A DNA stretch of 64,000 nt from Inonotus obliquus (Eukaryota > Basidiomycota > Agaricomycetes > Hymenochaetales > Hymenochaetaceae), in assembly GCA_032164295.1 (NCBI GenBank), contig JAJHTX010000001.1, positions 1,240,001 to 1,304,000 of the forward strand. The letters are read 5' to 3'. A model generated the notes under the pieces. It was not told the DNA's origin. It made no database searches and worked only from the letters and a program-made list of their open reading frames with translations. Positions 12,034 through 24,170 of this stretch are shown here, one piece after another. Numbering within the stretch: the stretch's first letter is position 1; every line of letters begins with the position of its first letter. The position numbers were made by a program, and so were the translations under genes.

Positions 12034-12738
12034 TCAAAAGGCCTTGTAAACCTTGAAGACCCGCCTTTCAATATTCTTGTTGTTTTCCCAAATCTTCTTA
12101 CGCCAGGGAGTCGATATCGCAGCTTGGAATTCCTCGCCGTTGAGGAGATTAGGACCGATGTCTTTGTACTCGTGAATAGCGATGAACTTGGCTGGTTTCT
12201 TGTATTCTTGGACTTGCTGTTTGAGCGTGCCAGACGCGCCTGCGTCGGCGAGGATGTAGCGGCGCGAACGCAGCCAGCCAGGGACCTTTGAGAGTATAGG
12301 GGTGTGTTCTTCGTTGTACCATCTGTGCAACTCGTCCTCGAAGTCGGGTTCTACGTCCATGGATACGATAACGAGTACCATGCCCTCACTGTGACCTGTG
12401 AACTCGGGGCTGATCATCTTTGGAGCCTCCTCGTTAAGAGTGTAAATGCGTCTTTCGAGGAATCCGACCCGCGCCAAAACATCTGCTTCGCGTGAGCTAC
12501 GTGTCGCTGCTAGAGCCGTGTACGCGTCGTCCTGAAGGTAATCGATAGACGAAAGGTCATATATAGCACCCCAGGTCGGTTTCTGGTTGTCTGCTTGAAT
12601 GAGACGCGTCGCAGACAAGAAACCCGGGAGCGCGGTGCGTAGTGGGATATGCTCATTGTCATACCAGTCATGGTACTCTGCTTCGGAGAGCTGTTCGCCA
12701 ACATCCGAGAAAACGAGGAGTAGACCTTGGGCGCTCAT
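12034..12738 (-). CDS. EthD-like protein with two alpha/beta-barrel modules
   Basis: A single uninterrupted exon encodes 234 residues. Two copies of a dimeric alpha/beta-barrel (EthD/ABM-like) module are visible. Both contain the typical W-Y-(D/N)-x-E-H-(I/T)-P box: YHDWYDNEHIPLR near residue 22 and HRWYNEEHTPIL near residue 145. Each follows a beta strand (GLLLVFSD, GMVLVIVSMD) and precedes a PG-F/W-L segment, as in the family. Known members are small stress or catabolism proteins of uncertain chemistry; some act as monooxygenases or decarboxylases. An upstream in-frame ATG at 12807 would add 23 residues rich in S/T with K and R and no acidic residue, which could be a mitochondrial presequence. 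I chose the internal start because it leads directly into the domain. It converges on the voltage-sensor gene. Confidence 0.8.
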   Translation of the reverse strand: MSAQGLLLVFSDVGEQLSEAEYHDWYDNEHIPLRTALPGFLSATRLIQADNQKPTWGAIYDLSSIDYLQDDAYTALAATRSSREADVLARVGFLERRIYTLNEEAPKMISPEFTGHSEGMVLVIVSMDVEPDFEDELHRWYNEEHTPILSKVPGWLRSRRYILADAGASGTLKQQVQEYKKPAKFIAIHEYKDIGPNLLNGEEFQAAISTPWRKKIWENNKNIERRVFKVYKAF

Positions 12739-14011
12739 ATTGGTTATTATACGTATTTGTGAGGTCGTGGTAGTTAGCTTGGATGTAAAGACGACATGAG
12801 ATAGCATTCTTGTGTTGGCTGAGTAAGTCGCGAGACCATGAGACCAAAGAGATAGAATATTGCTGTAAATTTAGCCGATACAGAAACACCCGCCGTGGAT
12901 CCACAGCATTGTTGGAAGTCGGCAGGATGATACGTCGGCGAGATGGCAAATACTGAAGGGATGAAGGACATGCCGGAGCGCGGAAGCAAACAATACATCG
13001 GCGGAAGATTCTTTTTGTAGGGATCAGGTTCATCAGACCACTGCGGTAGAAAAACAGGTAACAAAGTCAAGAAACTCCGTTGGCGTGCATAAAACCACCG
13101 AGGTTTATTATCCAATCGACAGTTTTTTGGCTGGATTTTTCGTGCATTGCGACGAGAAAACATTGAAAAGTAAATAGAATTTGATCGGATATTTACCAGA
13201 GAAAGTCAAAATGACTCGATTGCCCGTTGATCGCATTCTTTGCAGATCAATTACATTTCTATATATAGTAGTGAAGACGATTACGCAATAACTAGGTACT
13301 TACTCATCCCTCGACGACGGACGCCGGGGTAGGTTAGGATCGGATAAAAGACAAAGTTTATGGAAGATGGAAGAAAGAAAGTCGATAAGTAAGTAAGTAT
13401 GATCAGAAAGAAAGGATAAAAAGATAATTGTTGGATATGAAATATGCCACGTGCAGGCACTAAAACTAGTAGCACTCCCCGTTGTTGCCTTTGCCCCTTC
13501 CATCGCTTCTCTTCTCAACTTTTTCTCTCCGACACTCATCTCCCTCCGGTGTACATGGGTCTGTACCATATCCTCTGGTACACACCCGTCGGTCCAAAGA
13601 GAAACACGGGGACAATACAGAGAGTCGCGTCGTGCCCAGGATCATTGATCGGACGCGTTATTCGTCGTCGTAAGTCTCTTTGATCATTCTCCCAGGTTAC
13701 ACTCCCAAACTCACTCTATATCCTTCTCTCGGTTTTCTTGCCTTTTTGTGTTACTATTATTCCTCCTCGTCCCTCTTCTTCTCCTCCACCATCACCCATG
13801 TGCTGATGTCCTATGCCCAACTACACCATCCCCTCGACTACGCCGTCCAACTCGATCATCAACGCTAGTCTGAGTGGCACGTACATACATTGTACAGCTT
13901 AACTTCCCCTCTTACCTCACTCCCAGTAACGGGTCGCGGTCCCCACTGATTGTCAGATCTTCGCCTTGTCTTCTTTAACGCGACCCTTCGTGTCCTTCTA
14001 GCTCCTGTCCT
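12739..14011. promoter_or_regulatory. Divergent intergenic region with pyrimidine-rich promoter
   Basis: This separates the EthD-like gene (minus) from the serine-rich gene (plus). From about 13480 to 13990 the plus strand is markedly C/T-rich, the usual look of an Agaricomycete core promoter and 5' leader. A CACGTG hexamer occurs at 13448-13453. The open frames inside (for example 13300-13569 on -) show only low-complexity translation and are not called. Confidence 0.45.
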
Positions 14012-17000
14012 ATGTCGGCCCTCCACCCGCCACATCCCCATCACTCCACTAAGCAGCAATGGTGGTCACGACCTTCGGGTTCAAAGTCATCTACAATGCC
14101 AGCGTATCGTGCTTCGGATTCATCGGGCTCGGTTACTCCTACTACTCCGACCTCCGGAGTGTCACAGGCATACGATGACAAGTCGCACAAGGGATTGAAA
14201 CAGTCGAGAAAGTTCAATACACTCGCTTCGGTTATGGGATTCAAGTCAAAGAAAAACCACCCCACCATCAATATTCCGTCTGGTCCCGTCTCGCCTCCAC
14301 TTCCGTTCCAAAATCCTCCGCCGGCGAGTGCCCCAAATTCAAGACAGCCTCCACCCCGTCCACCTCGGTCTGCACGTCCGGTGACTGCCAGTTCAAGTTC
14401 GTCATATCAATACGACCCAAAGTCACCTGGAGAGCCGTCCATATATACCTATCCTTCTTCTGAAGAGGGTGCATACGAGCCTATGACTCCTTCCGACCAA
14501 CTTTCCCGACACCGCACATCGTATCAGCCGTCCCTCTTCACATTTGCCGAACAGCAGGATCAAAGTGCGATGGATTTTAGACTGGGCGATGTATCAAGTT
14601 CACGCTATTCCCCTTCGGATGTGCGAAGGATCTCGGTTCTGTCAGATCCGTCTGTGATAGATCCGCATATGAGGAAAGAGCAGGCGCTTCGCGTTTCTCG
14701 CGTTTCAGCTTCGTCCTACTATCCTGCCCACCAATCCGAGCAGAAGACTCCAAGCAAAATTCCTATTGGATTTCGTGCCCATAGGGATAGTCTAGAAGGC
14801 CGGAAATCGTCACGGTGTGTGCTGTTTTTTCCTAATTTATCGTCGTGATCCGCTCAGTTCATTCTATCAATTTTTTTGCAGTGATAGCTTGTTGAGCAAG
14901 GAAATAGATTTAACATCAGATACCGATATAAGTGGAATCCAGATAAACCCACCTGAGCCTCGCCCTCTGGAACAACGACATTCTGATATTCCAGTTCCCG
15001 CAATGCCCAAAGTCTCTGCTACCATGCTGCTGACGGCAAATAGACCGGCTCTCCGAAAGTCACCTTCTGACAATGTCGGGGTTGCGAAAAGTTCACGATC
15101 AGCATCCGGTTCGAGGACGGCATCACCGGTCTCTTCTACTTATGGACAGAGTGGTAGCACCGCCCATGGAGACGGGAGCTTTGGAATGAACCGTGTCGCG
15201 AACTTAAGAAACAGTGACCCAGCGACGAATGAACATCCGTCTCGTGTGTCGACCCCAATACGACCAAAAGCGGCGAGTGTATCAGCCGGCTCGCTTAGCG
15301 GCTCTAACGCGGGAAGACGACCCTCACCTTCAATTGTAACTTCCTTTTCCTCGGCAACGCCCCTCTCGCGTAACGCGTCGGTTACCTCAGGTACCGGAAG
15401 CGCGGCAGGTTCAATGTCGAGTGCGATTCAGCGCCAGCAATCTATGTCACGAATGCGGCCTGTGCCCCCTTCTCGCAACCCACCACCTTCTTCACATCTG
15501 CCTCCGACGCCGCAAGAAAAGCCTCCTTCTCCGCTTACTTTCCGCTCACCCAAGAACTTAAGTACTTCGTCCTTAATAAATTCGGCGAATTTGACAGTAG
15601 ACGATCCGTCTATTTTGACATTCGACTTGCCGCCCTCGTCTCCCTCGTCAGAAGCATCCTCGGTTAGCCTGACTTTCGCCTCCTCCACTCAGTCATCGAT
15701 GTTTGGCGATTTCGAGTCGACTCTTAGTTCAGCGTATCACAGGAGTCGTCGAAACTTTCACAGCACGAATGCAGGGCATGTGTACAGGCAAGAATCGTCT
15801 CCCCGCCAGCCTTCCACAACAGGCTCGCACACAGCGAAGTCCTCTCAGTCTTCGAATCACACGCTAATGGGTGCTTTAAGTGTCCGCGGGGACACACCGG
15901 TTCAGCGCTCCATCAGAAAGAGCATGTCACAGTCGTCGCTCTCGCATATCGTGAATGGGCGCTCCGATCGACACCGACTGGATGCGGAGAACACTGGTAC
16001 GGGGAACCTGTCACCTGAAGAGAGCTCTGCATCCGTGGTGCATAGCATGAAGACGCTGAGGAAACAGCGCTCTATGCACAACACTCGCGCTCCTGGGGGT
16101 TCGCTCGCTCTTCCGCCTCTTCCACAGCAACTACGACACGCTAGTTCGTTTAACACGTCGACCGTAAGCGACGCGTCTGGAAGCGGTCAATCGTCGCATG
16201 TTAAGGGGGATAGTCTCGCCTCTCCATTCGGGACCCAGCGGCGTTCGGCGAATTCTTCAGCGTTGGCTTCAAGCGCTGCGAGTTCCGTTGTGAACACGCC
16301 GACGACGCCCCAGACGCATAAAAAGCGCTCAATTTTCTCGTCGCATGGACGTGATCGGGAGAGGGACCGCGACAGACGTGATCCTAACGTGGTCCACGAA
16401 CGCGAGAGACACGACTCCGGAATCGGACTTTCTTCTCCGGATGCCCACCATAACGACAAGAAGAAATCTCATGGTATCGGACTCGGATTGTTTTCTGGAC
16501 ATTTTTCGCCGTCCTCGTCATCCTCGCAACTACAGGATACACATGAGTTGCGTCGGCCGCCTTCGCCAACGGCTGAGTCGGTGCGAAGTGTTCCTCCTCC
16601 TAGTTCGCCGCCTTCGATGAGCATTTCTTCTTGCAATGCTCCGGATTATCTCGATCAACACATCTTACCGCCAAAGGAATTGCTTTCACAGATGGAGGCT
16701 TTAGCAGACATGGAGGCGCCATCCTCTCCCCCGCAGTTTTCGGATCATGGTCTTAATAGTGAAACAGACGACGAGTATTGGGACGGATCCAGTTTCATTG
16801 CTGCCGATAAGCAAAGCACGCGCTCAAGATTAGACTCATTTAGCGGGCAATCTGTTGCATCCAGCGCAGACGAGAATGGGAGGATCATAAGGGGCGAGCC
16901 AGGATTATCGTCATTACCATCCACGACCACGAGGCATTTCGCAATTGCATCTGGGTCAATACATGGTGTTTTACAAATTGACCGACCTTCGTCTTCTCGT

Positions 17001-17711
17001 CTACCTACACGTACTGTTTCAGGTACTTCTGCTCTCGCCCGAGTTTCAGCGTCGCCAATCGCGCGACCACAAACGGCCGATTCATTTATGAAGAGCTTCT
17101 CTTCTAACGTGGCTAATAACGACGGATATTGTCAACCTACAGGTCTACCTCCGCCGCCTCGGCGGAAAGGCGCCGTAATTTCGAGTCCTATGGCCGACCT
17201 ATTCGATGCCGCTGAGGACCAACCGCAGATCAGCCCTCTTCCTCCACCACCACCTTTCAGAAGCGGCGTCGCTTCCCGAATACAACGGTTGCCATCTTCT
17301 TCATCAGCCATCTCAACTTCGGCCGCTGCCCCAACCGCTGTTGTGGTAGACAACCAAAAACCTGGATTGCAACGGTTGTCTTCTTATGAAACGATTTCTA
17401 CATATAACCCGAATCGCGGATCGATATTTCGGAAGCCGTCTTTTCTTGTTATTGATGATGAATCAAATGAACGTAGATTTGGTGGTGGCGGGCAAGTGGT
17501 GATGGGTAATGAAGGGAAGGTTTCTGGTTCTTCGTCGGGAATGATTATGGGGACGACGACGACAACAACAACGACAGCGATGGGTTTGGGTACGGCATTG
17601 ATGATGGCTACTGTACCTGAGGACAGTTTCCTTATTTTGGAGCATGGGAAGGATTCTATTGACCTCGGTCGCGATTCGGTTGGAATACAGGAAGGACCCT
17701 TCTCAAGCTGA
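14012..17711 (+). CDS. Large serine/proline-rich disordered protein
   Basis: Two exons are joined by one intron (about 14815-14881, donor GTGTGT, acceptor GCAG) and give roughly 1,200 residues. The protein is almost entirely low-complexity Ser/Pro/Thr with basic patches. The best-structured part is near the N-terminus, with the segment RKFNTLASVMGFKSKKN, which I associate with a conserved but uncharacterised basidiomycete family. Polyproline stretches (PPPRPP, PPSSPPS, LPPPPPP), many SP/TP sites and RxxS sites suggest a phosphorylated scaffold, perhaps for signalling or cell polarity. That is inference only. A run of ACGACG/ACAACA codons encodes a threonine tract near residue 1170. The start at 14012 is the first in-frame ATG; 14095 is an alternative. 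No enzymatic domain or membrane segment is visible. Confidence 0.75.
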
Positions 17712-18541
17712 CGATCTTTTTTCTATCCTTGCCTTTTCTTGGTTCATTTCATTTATATCGTTCTAACTTTCTTACAATCCGGATATCTTTTTCTCTGATA
17801 CTCCAATTCCCAATTCCAATTTCACTTCGACCTTCTTCTGTTCGTTTGTTCGTCGTTCATTGTTTTCCCCTTTCTCCCGATTTTTCTATCTGTCTTCTGT
17901 TGTTTATTCTTAACTTGCACATGAACAACCCAATCAAACACTTGAACTCCACCCTATCACCCTTTCCGACGATGCTCTCGGTTGTAACTTACCTACTGAT
18001 ATCAACTTTTTCACACCTTCTTCGCCCTCAGCACATGGCCCATTCGTTCATTCATCATTTTTCACACATCATAGCCAACCAACCTTTATCACTTACTCCT
18101 GTCGGCATTCCTCACTTACCTTCATACTTACATTCCCTTGTTTTCTGTTTCCTGTTTCTTTTTCACCCCCCATCTATCGTTACTTTTTTTTCGTAGTTAG
18201 ACACGCACCTTATTTTCAAGCCTCACTATCTGTACAACATCAAGCATCATGTTATGCGTCTCCCACCATTAGAGACACATTTCTCGAATGCATAATGCAT
18301 AATGATACTATGCTAAGTGATGACGTTTTCTTTTTCTAATTTCTCAATGTTAGGATTTTTGTATCCCAACTTTGTTCCTTGATAATAGGATGGCTGGTAT
18401 TCTGGTCAGAATAGGAAGAATGAAAGAATCAACATAGCAAATCCGTTGTGAATGGTGTATGTATGTACGCACGTACGTAACGTAAAGAGGTAAAGTAAAG
18501 AAAAGGAAGAAACGAGTAGAAAAAGAAAATCCTGTCCGACT
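17712..18541. other. Convergent 3' region, T/C-rich
   Basis: Two genes converge here. The plus strand after the stop codon at 17709-17711 is strongly pyrimidine-rich for about 480 bases. An open frame at 17729-18196 translates to a hydrophobic low-complexity string and looks like a by-product of that composition. A short repeat GTACGCACGTACGTAACGTA lies near 18465. Confidence 0.5.
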
Positions 18542-21500
18542 TTAGTCCGTCTCGTCCGTATGATACCCAGCCCTCCTCATAGCGCCCAACATATGACGAG
18601 CAGCACCAAGCTCCTTCTCCAACTTTAAGATCTCCACCTGCTGCTCCATCTCCCGCCGCTTAAACTCCAAAACGGCCATATTCTTGAAATCAGGCATATC
18701 CTCCTCGACTTGTTTAGCGGAAACGGCTTTAACTTGCCGAACTAGAGCTTTGCAAGCTTCTGTAACCGCTTTTGCGGCCAATTCGAGACGTTCTTGTGTT
18801 TTAGACATTAGAGAAGCTTTTACGCGTGAGGCGGCGACGAGCTGAGCGGTTGCGGCTGCTACTTCGTTGGAAGCGACGATGAGTTGTTCGAGTGAATGCG
18901 TTCCGGATAGTACACCATCAGCACTCTCGATGAGTAAGTTGGTAGCGAAAGCTACGGCCTTGGCAGCAGAAATAAGACCCTCCGTCCATCTGTTATTCTT
19001 CTTATAGAACTGCTGCTTCGTACTTGTCCCCCTACCCTGTGATACGATTTCTTTTTGAGACTCCGTTGCAGCTTGGATAAGTCTGGCAATAGCGTTCGTA
19101 ATAGCCAAAGCAGCAGCAAGGATGGAATCGTGTACTTGGATATCGACAGCACTGAAGCGACTTGTATCCCTTGGCCGAACCATAAGTTCTTGAATACGGG
19201 CCGTGGCAGCCTCGATAGCCTGAGCGGCACCCAACATTTCCTGCTCGACAATGTCACCGATATCTCCGTTCGCCCGAGCAAGTGATCCGGCCTTCGCACC
19301 CTTGGGAACAAGATTATCAACAATCTCAGATAATTTGTTCAATGCTGATCGAATCTCGGCATTGTTGCGAGTAGCCACATCTCGCTTTTGATCCTTAGCC
19401 ACTAACTCCAGCTTGTACGACTGCAGATTGAGGAAGAATCTCAAACCGACATCGCCTGCTGTTTTGGCTACATTGATGATCTTGTCGACAGCGTCATCAT
19501 CGTTAGCGAGACGAGTAATGCCCTTCGTATTGATCAAAACGTCAGACAAGGACTGAGCGAATTCGTTCGCAATCTTGATCACGTCGACATGATCCCCGCC
19601 AACCTCTCCACCAAGATAGAGGTTGTAAATCGTGGCGAAATCAGTTGCGTTGCTCACAGCTTTCTCAATCATAGATAGCGTGTATTCTGGAGTGGAATTA
19701 AGGTTGCCCGCTGTCGCCGGAGATTCCAGCTCGTAGATAGCGTCGTCAACCTTCTGGACGCAAGCCTGTAAGATGGAGTCTATATGAAACACGAGGTCAG
19801 ATGGCAAGTCCGGTCCTAGCTCACATGCCGAAACTCACCGATGATCTGGTTAAGCTTCTTCCCGTTGTCCAAAATCAGCATATCAATCTGTGCATTGGTT
19901 GCTTCATCAACTATGCCTTGCGTCTTCACATAGTGAATCAGATACGATTAATAGTAACTCTGACTTTCGACTGACCTGTTGTGCCTCACGAAGCTGTTCA
20001 ATTGTGGCATCCATACCTTCTTGTAGAATGGCGATCTCCTGGTCCTTCTCCTGGCGGACACGTTCCACTTCGATGCCAGAGTCGTCAACCTTCTTGAGTA
20101 GATCATCAATCTGAATTTGTTTCGCCTGGAAGAGGGGTCAGGATAATAACAGGAAGAACACGTGGATTAGCCGTACCCTCAGAGAATCTTCAAGCTCGTT
20201 CAGCTGCCTGTTATATTTCTGAAGAACGCTCGAGACCTCCGAACTTCGCGACTTGGTCGCATCCTCTGCTCGCTCATTCGCGAATTTAATTTCTCGCCGG
20301 AGACGATCAAGTTCGTCTTTATGGCTAGCCTTTTGACGGTCAAGATCAAAACGCGCGCGATCTCTCTCACGAATCATATCCGCTAGCTCGAGATTCTTCG
20401 CTTTGATGTCCCTTTCCATGCGCTCCATTTTGTCCACGGCTTCTTGAGCAGAATTCGCCTTGAGTTGTAACTGTTTGAATTTGGCAAGCATATCAAGGTG
20501 CTCTGTTCGGAGCTGACTGTACAGCTTCGCAAGGGCTTCATACTTGTTACGCCAGAGTGTGACCTGATCTTGCAGCTGTTTAATGAGATCGTCTTTCGAT
20601 GACATCTGCGACCCGATGTTGACGCTCATTGAGGCCATTTCGCCTTCCAGTGCTTTCACCCGCTAAAGGCTTACATGAGACAAGTGATCAACTCCTAAGG
20701 CAGGCGCACGTACCCTGTCGTACTGTTCTAAGAGTAATTGATCCCTTTCGTATTGGCCACGCATGCCTAGTAGTTCACGCTCAAGTTCATTGACCCGTTG
20801 CGCAGCCGCGTTCGTGTAATGAGCTAGCTGCTGTTGCATAAGCTGATCCTGGGCCAATCTCTCCCGTTCCTGTTGCTCTCGCTGACGAGCCTCGAACTCC
20901 CTTTGGACTACCGCCTCCTGCTCCTTACGCGCCCGCTCGTCGGCTTCTCGCTGAGCCTGCAGTGCTGCCTGTTGATCTTCGTATTGTTTCAAGATACGAG
21001 CCTGTTCAGCCACATCAGGTGCGGGTGTCGCGGGAGGCGGAGTCTTAACGGCATTCGTTGTTGTAGATGGTCGAGCAGGAAGATCCGGGGCGCTGCCACT
21101 GTCCATTAGATTGGGTGCTTCCTGTGTTTGATGTTGTTTTAAGCGCAAGCCGGAAGCAAATTAGACGAAATCTTACTGCGCCTAGTTTTGGAACATTAAT
21201 CAAACCAGTGAGATATTTAAGGTTGGAACACTCGTAGTAGAATTTCCGCAAGTTGTGGTGTTGTGCGCTGTACCGAGCACGCAAAGGTTCTAGCGCATCG
21301 ACATCATCCGTACCTGTTGAATATCATTGAGTATCTTGCCAACAGCGATACACTTCGTGGCTCACGTCGGTGCATCGCCCTCAACATGCTAGTGATGAAC
21401 CTATAGATTCCCCAGCTTTCCTTCACAAGGGGAACCAATGCTGAAATTCGGCACTCATTATTAGCAGACATGCGGAAATGAGCAAAAACCATGCGCTGGA

Positions 21501-22402
21501 ACGAGTCGATTTGATCTTGTAAAGCCATCAGGTCCGAAATAGTCTCATACCTAGTAAATATAAGCGAAACGGATAATTTTAGAACGCACGACTGCACTAC
21601 TCACCCTTCATTTGGATCATCGATGCCCTTCAAAGTGATGTACTCTTCATATTCAAAAAGTCCGTTGAACTCCGGCCGCACGCGGTGAAACCTCAACTTT
21701 GATAAGAGGAATGCAACGTAGGTACGGATCAATGCGCCATAGCCTGGCAAATGGATCTAAGCAACCCAGAAGGAGCACCTTGGAGCTCTTACTTACCCCG
21801 GACTCCGTCAGATCCTACACTCCTCGCGCAAGTTTCAAGCCAACCAGTTTGACCATGGGCTTCCTTAATTGTCTGAAATTGTATGATGTCGCGTCATAAG
21901 CGAGCAGCTAAGATGGATAGAAACGTACGACGGGATGCCCTTCTTGAAGGACCTTATGTACTGTAATCAGTGCCTTGAACGTTTGGACCTCGTCAGATAA
22001 TATTGGTTGGACTCGAAGGCCTGTCCAGAAAGCCATGGAGCTGTGATAATCCCATGTGTATACGATACATTCTAGAGGCCACTGTTAAGCAAGAACCCAG
22101 AGCAACAGTGTTGAGAGGGTATATACTTCGGACATGCTTTTGCTTAGGCGCACTCTCCTCCGTGCTTGTAGCTTTCTTAATGTTTATAACCAGCTCGTGG
22201 TCTGCTTTGTCCTTGTCAACTGGTCGGGTAGGATAGTGGACCTCATCTCCATCGATGTCATACCCGCCACCTGAACGTCGATTGCCGTGCCTAGACGGTA
22301 GTTCGTTAGCGCTGAGATGAGACTACATAATTCATGAACATACATTGTGTATGGGGGAGAAGTGGTGGTAAAAGTAAGAATAACGTTACGCAGCAAGACC
22401 AA
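18542..22402 (-). CDS. SLA2: SLA2/HIP1-family endocytic actin adaptor
   Basis: Links clathrin-coated pits to actin during endocytosis at the plasma membrane. The N-terminal ANTH domain is spread over several exons (about 22330-21190). It shows LVINIKKATS, KHVRKCIVYTWDYHSS and FWTGLRVQPIL, and ends at FYYECSNLKYLTGLINVPKLG. A proline-rich linker (ARPSTTTNAVKTPPPATPAP) follows, then a long coiled coil (about 21000-19850). The C-terminal I/LWEQ (talin-HIP1R) actin-binding domain lies at 19800-18542, with NRWTEGLISAAKAVA, LVAASRVKASLMSKTQERLE and a final charged helix. I could join all exons in frame. The extreme N-terminus is uncertain: the start at 22402 needs a 32-nt intron (donor GTATGT), and other starts are possible. 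Total is about 1,050 residues, normal for the family. Confidence 0.93.
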
Positions 22403-22457
22403 GTGAGGCGATGCGAAAGCGGACGTCGATCTCCACTCTTAGCCGTCTCTTCCTCGC
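22403..22457. promoter_or_regulatory. Very short divergent promoter between SLA2 and SHY1
   Basis: Only about 55 bases separate the proposed SLA2 start (minus) from the SHY1 start at 22458 (plus). Transcription must initiate inside or overlap the neighbouring 5' ends. If the SLA2 start is further downstream, the gap grows to at most about 150 bases. Confidence 0.4.
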
Positions 22458-23568
22458 ATGGCTTCCTTCCTTTCTTCATCACTCTCCCGTTCAACCAAAC
22501 CATTTTTGCGATACTCGCGGTCATCATGTAGTCGACAAGGCTTCACCCGAACATTCTCTCGCAGCAGTTCAATACGGAACATCGTCCATGAACAACAGCA
22601 TCAGCAATACAAGGCGAAGCGTGAATCCAAGATCACCCCTTTGATGGTCCTCCTAGGTGTAACACCCATCATTACTTTCGCACTTGGAACATGGCAGATC
22701 CAGCGGCTCAAATGGAAGGTGAATCTTATTGACGAACTGCATGAAAAGCTGCAGCGTCCTCCAATGGAACTCCCAAACTTCGTCAAGTGCGTTTTTCTCT
22801 CGCTTGCTCTCATGACATCGTGAACTTAAGCTGTATCAATCCAGTGTCGACGTCCTAAAAGACTTCACGTTCCGAAAAGTGCATCTAAAAGGTCGCTGGG
22901 ACCATGCTCACACAATCCTCATTACCCCCAAAGTCTACGACGGAACAAAAGGCGTCAAAGTAATAACCCCACTCATTCGACAAAATGGTTCAACCGTACT
23001 TGTCGATCGCGGATTCGTCTCCGATGAATATGCGAATCAAGAATACTGGCAAAAGCCATCCTCGGATCCAGGAGAGGTGGAAATACATGGCATGCTACGA
23101 ACATCGCAAAATCGAAACTTCTTCACCCCGGATAATCATCCAGAGAAGGGCGAGTGGTATTGGGTCGACGTGGATACCTTGGTAGAGTATGCTGGTGGCG
23201 AAGCAGCAGATGTTCAGCCCGTTTTTATTGAGGCAATCTTTGGTATGCTATCGTTTTCCTATGTCATGCGGGAAACCTTTTGTTTTGATATCGTATTCTA
23301 GAGGGTCACCCTGGTCAGGCGCAACTCAATATCAATCGTGGCATTCCAGTTGGCCGAGCTCCAATTGTAGAAGTTAGAAACTCACATGCAGCTTATGTAG
23401 CTACGTGGTGCGTTGCTTTGATTCCTCTATTGAACAAATGCCGAATCTAATAGTTATAATCTGTGCTCCGTGCATAGGTATTCACTCTCCGCGTTCACGG
23501 CCTTCATGTTTGTCCATCTGCTGAGGAAACGGGCTCGGGCACCTACAAAGAGAATGCCACGCAAATAG
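22458..23568 (+). CDS. SHY1: SURF1/SHY1, cytochrome c oxidase assembly factor
   Basis: Mitochondrial inner-membrane protein needed for haem a insertion into Cox1 and early complex IV assembly. Introns at 22787-22844, 23243-23301 and 23408-23477 give 307 residues. The N-terminus (about 50 residues) is rich in S and R with no acidic residue, a good mitochondrial presequence. Helix 1 follows (TPLMVLLGVTPIITFALGTW) with the SURF1 signature GTWQIQRLKWK directly after it. Further family landmarks are RPPMELP, GRWDHAHTILITPK, the VLVDRGFV box and WYWVDVDTL. A second membrane helix near the C-terminus ends in a basic tail. Length and topology match SURF1. It diverges from SLA2 and converges with DMC1. 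Confidence 0.95.
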
Positions 23569-24170
23569 CTCCCCTGTGATCAATATCTAATGATTGTCTT
23601 GCTCTATTACATTCGCAGCTATAGTTTGGTAATGCCCACCAGTTCACTGGCCTGGAGATGGCCTTCCTGCCTGATGCAAACAATCACGCCCGTCTTTTAT
23701 CCAACTCATGTTGTTGTAATCTACCACGAATTCGAATTCCTTGTGGTGGCACGCATATCAGCGCCTGCGGCGTACTTGGAGTTCGGTTCGAATAATAATA
23801 CACAGGGACGTGCGCCATGAGACAGGAAGAGAGCATTAAGAATACATGCGGCTAAAGCTCAAGAAGCGAGCAACAAGGTTTTCACAACGCTAGCTCGGCA
23901 CCGTAATAACAAGCTTATAATCAGCCATACGAGATACCGAGTATATCAGCAGTGACAGTATAGTTTTATCGAAGTACGCGAGCTAACAAGGCTATTTACC
24001 GAGGATCGAGAAACCCAGTAGTGCGTTATGAGTTCATCAGAAAGTTCGATGAGCAAAGAGATGAAAGCAGATACAGATAGAGTCTTGAGTCTCCAATATT
24101 AACAGAAAGGTGATAGTCACCAATATCAAGATAGCATCATAGCAAGCACCACAGAGCGAGTTTAAGGACT
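23569..24170. other. Convergent 3' region between SHY1 and DMC1
   Basis: About 600 bases separate the two stop codons. The open frame 23590-23820 has no recognisable feature. Nothing else is seen. Confidence 0.5.

Noticed and set aside
17729..18196. 155-codon open frame after the serine-rich gene
   Set aside because: It arises from a pyrimidine-rich 3' region and translates to repetitive F/L/S/P; no start context or homology is evident.
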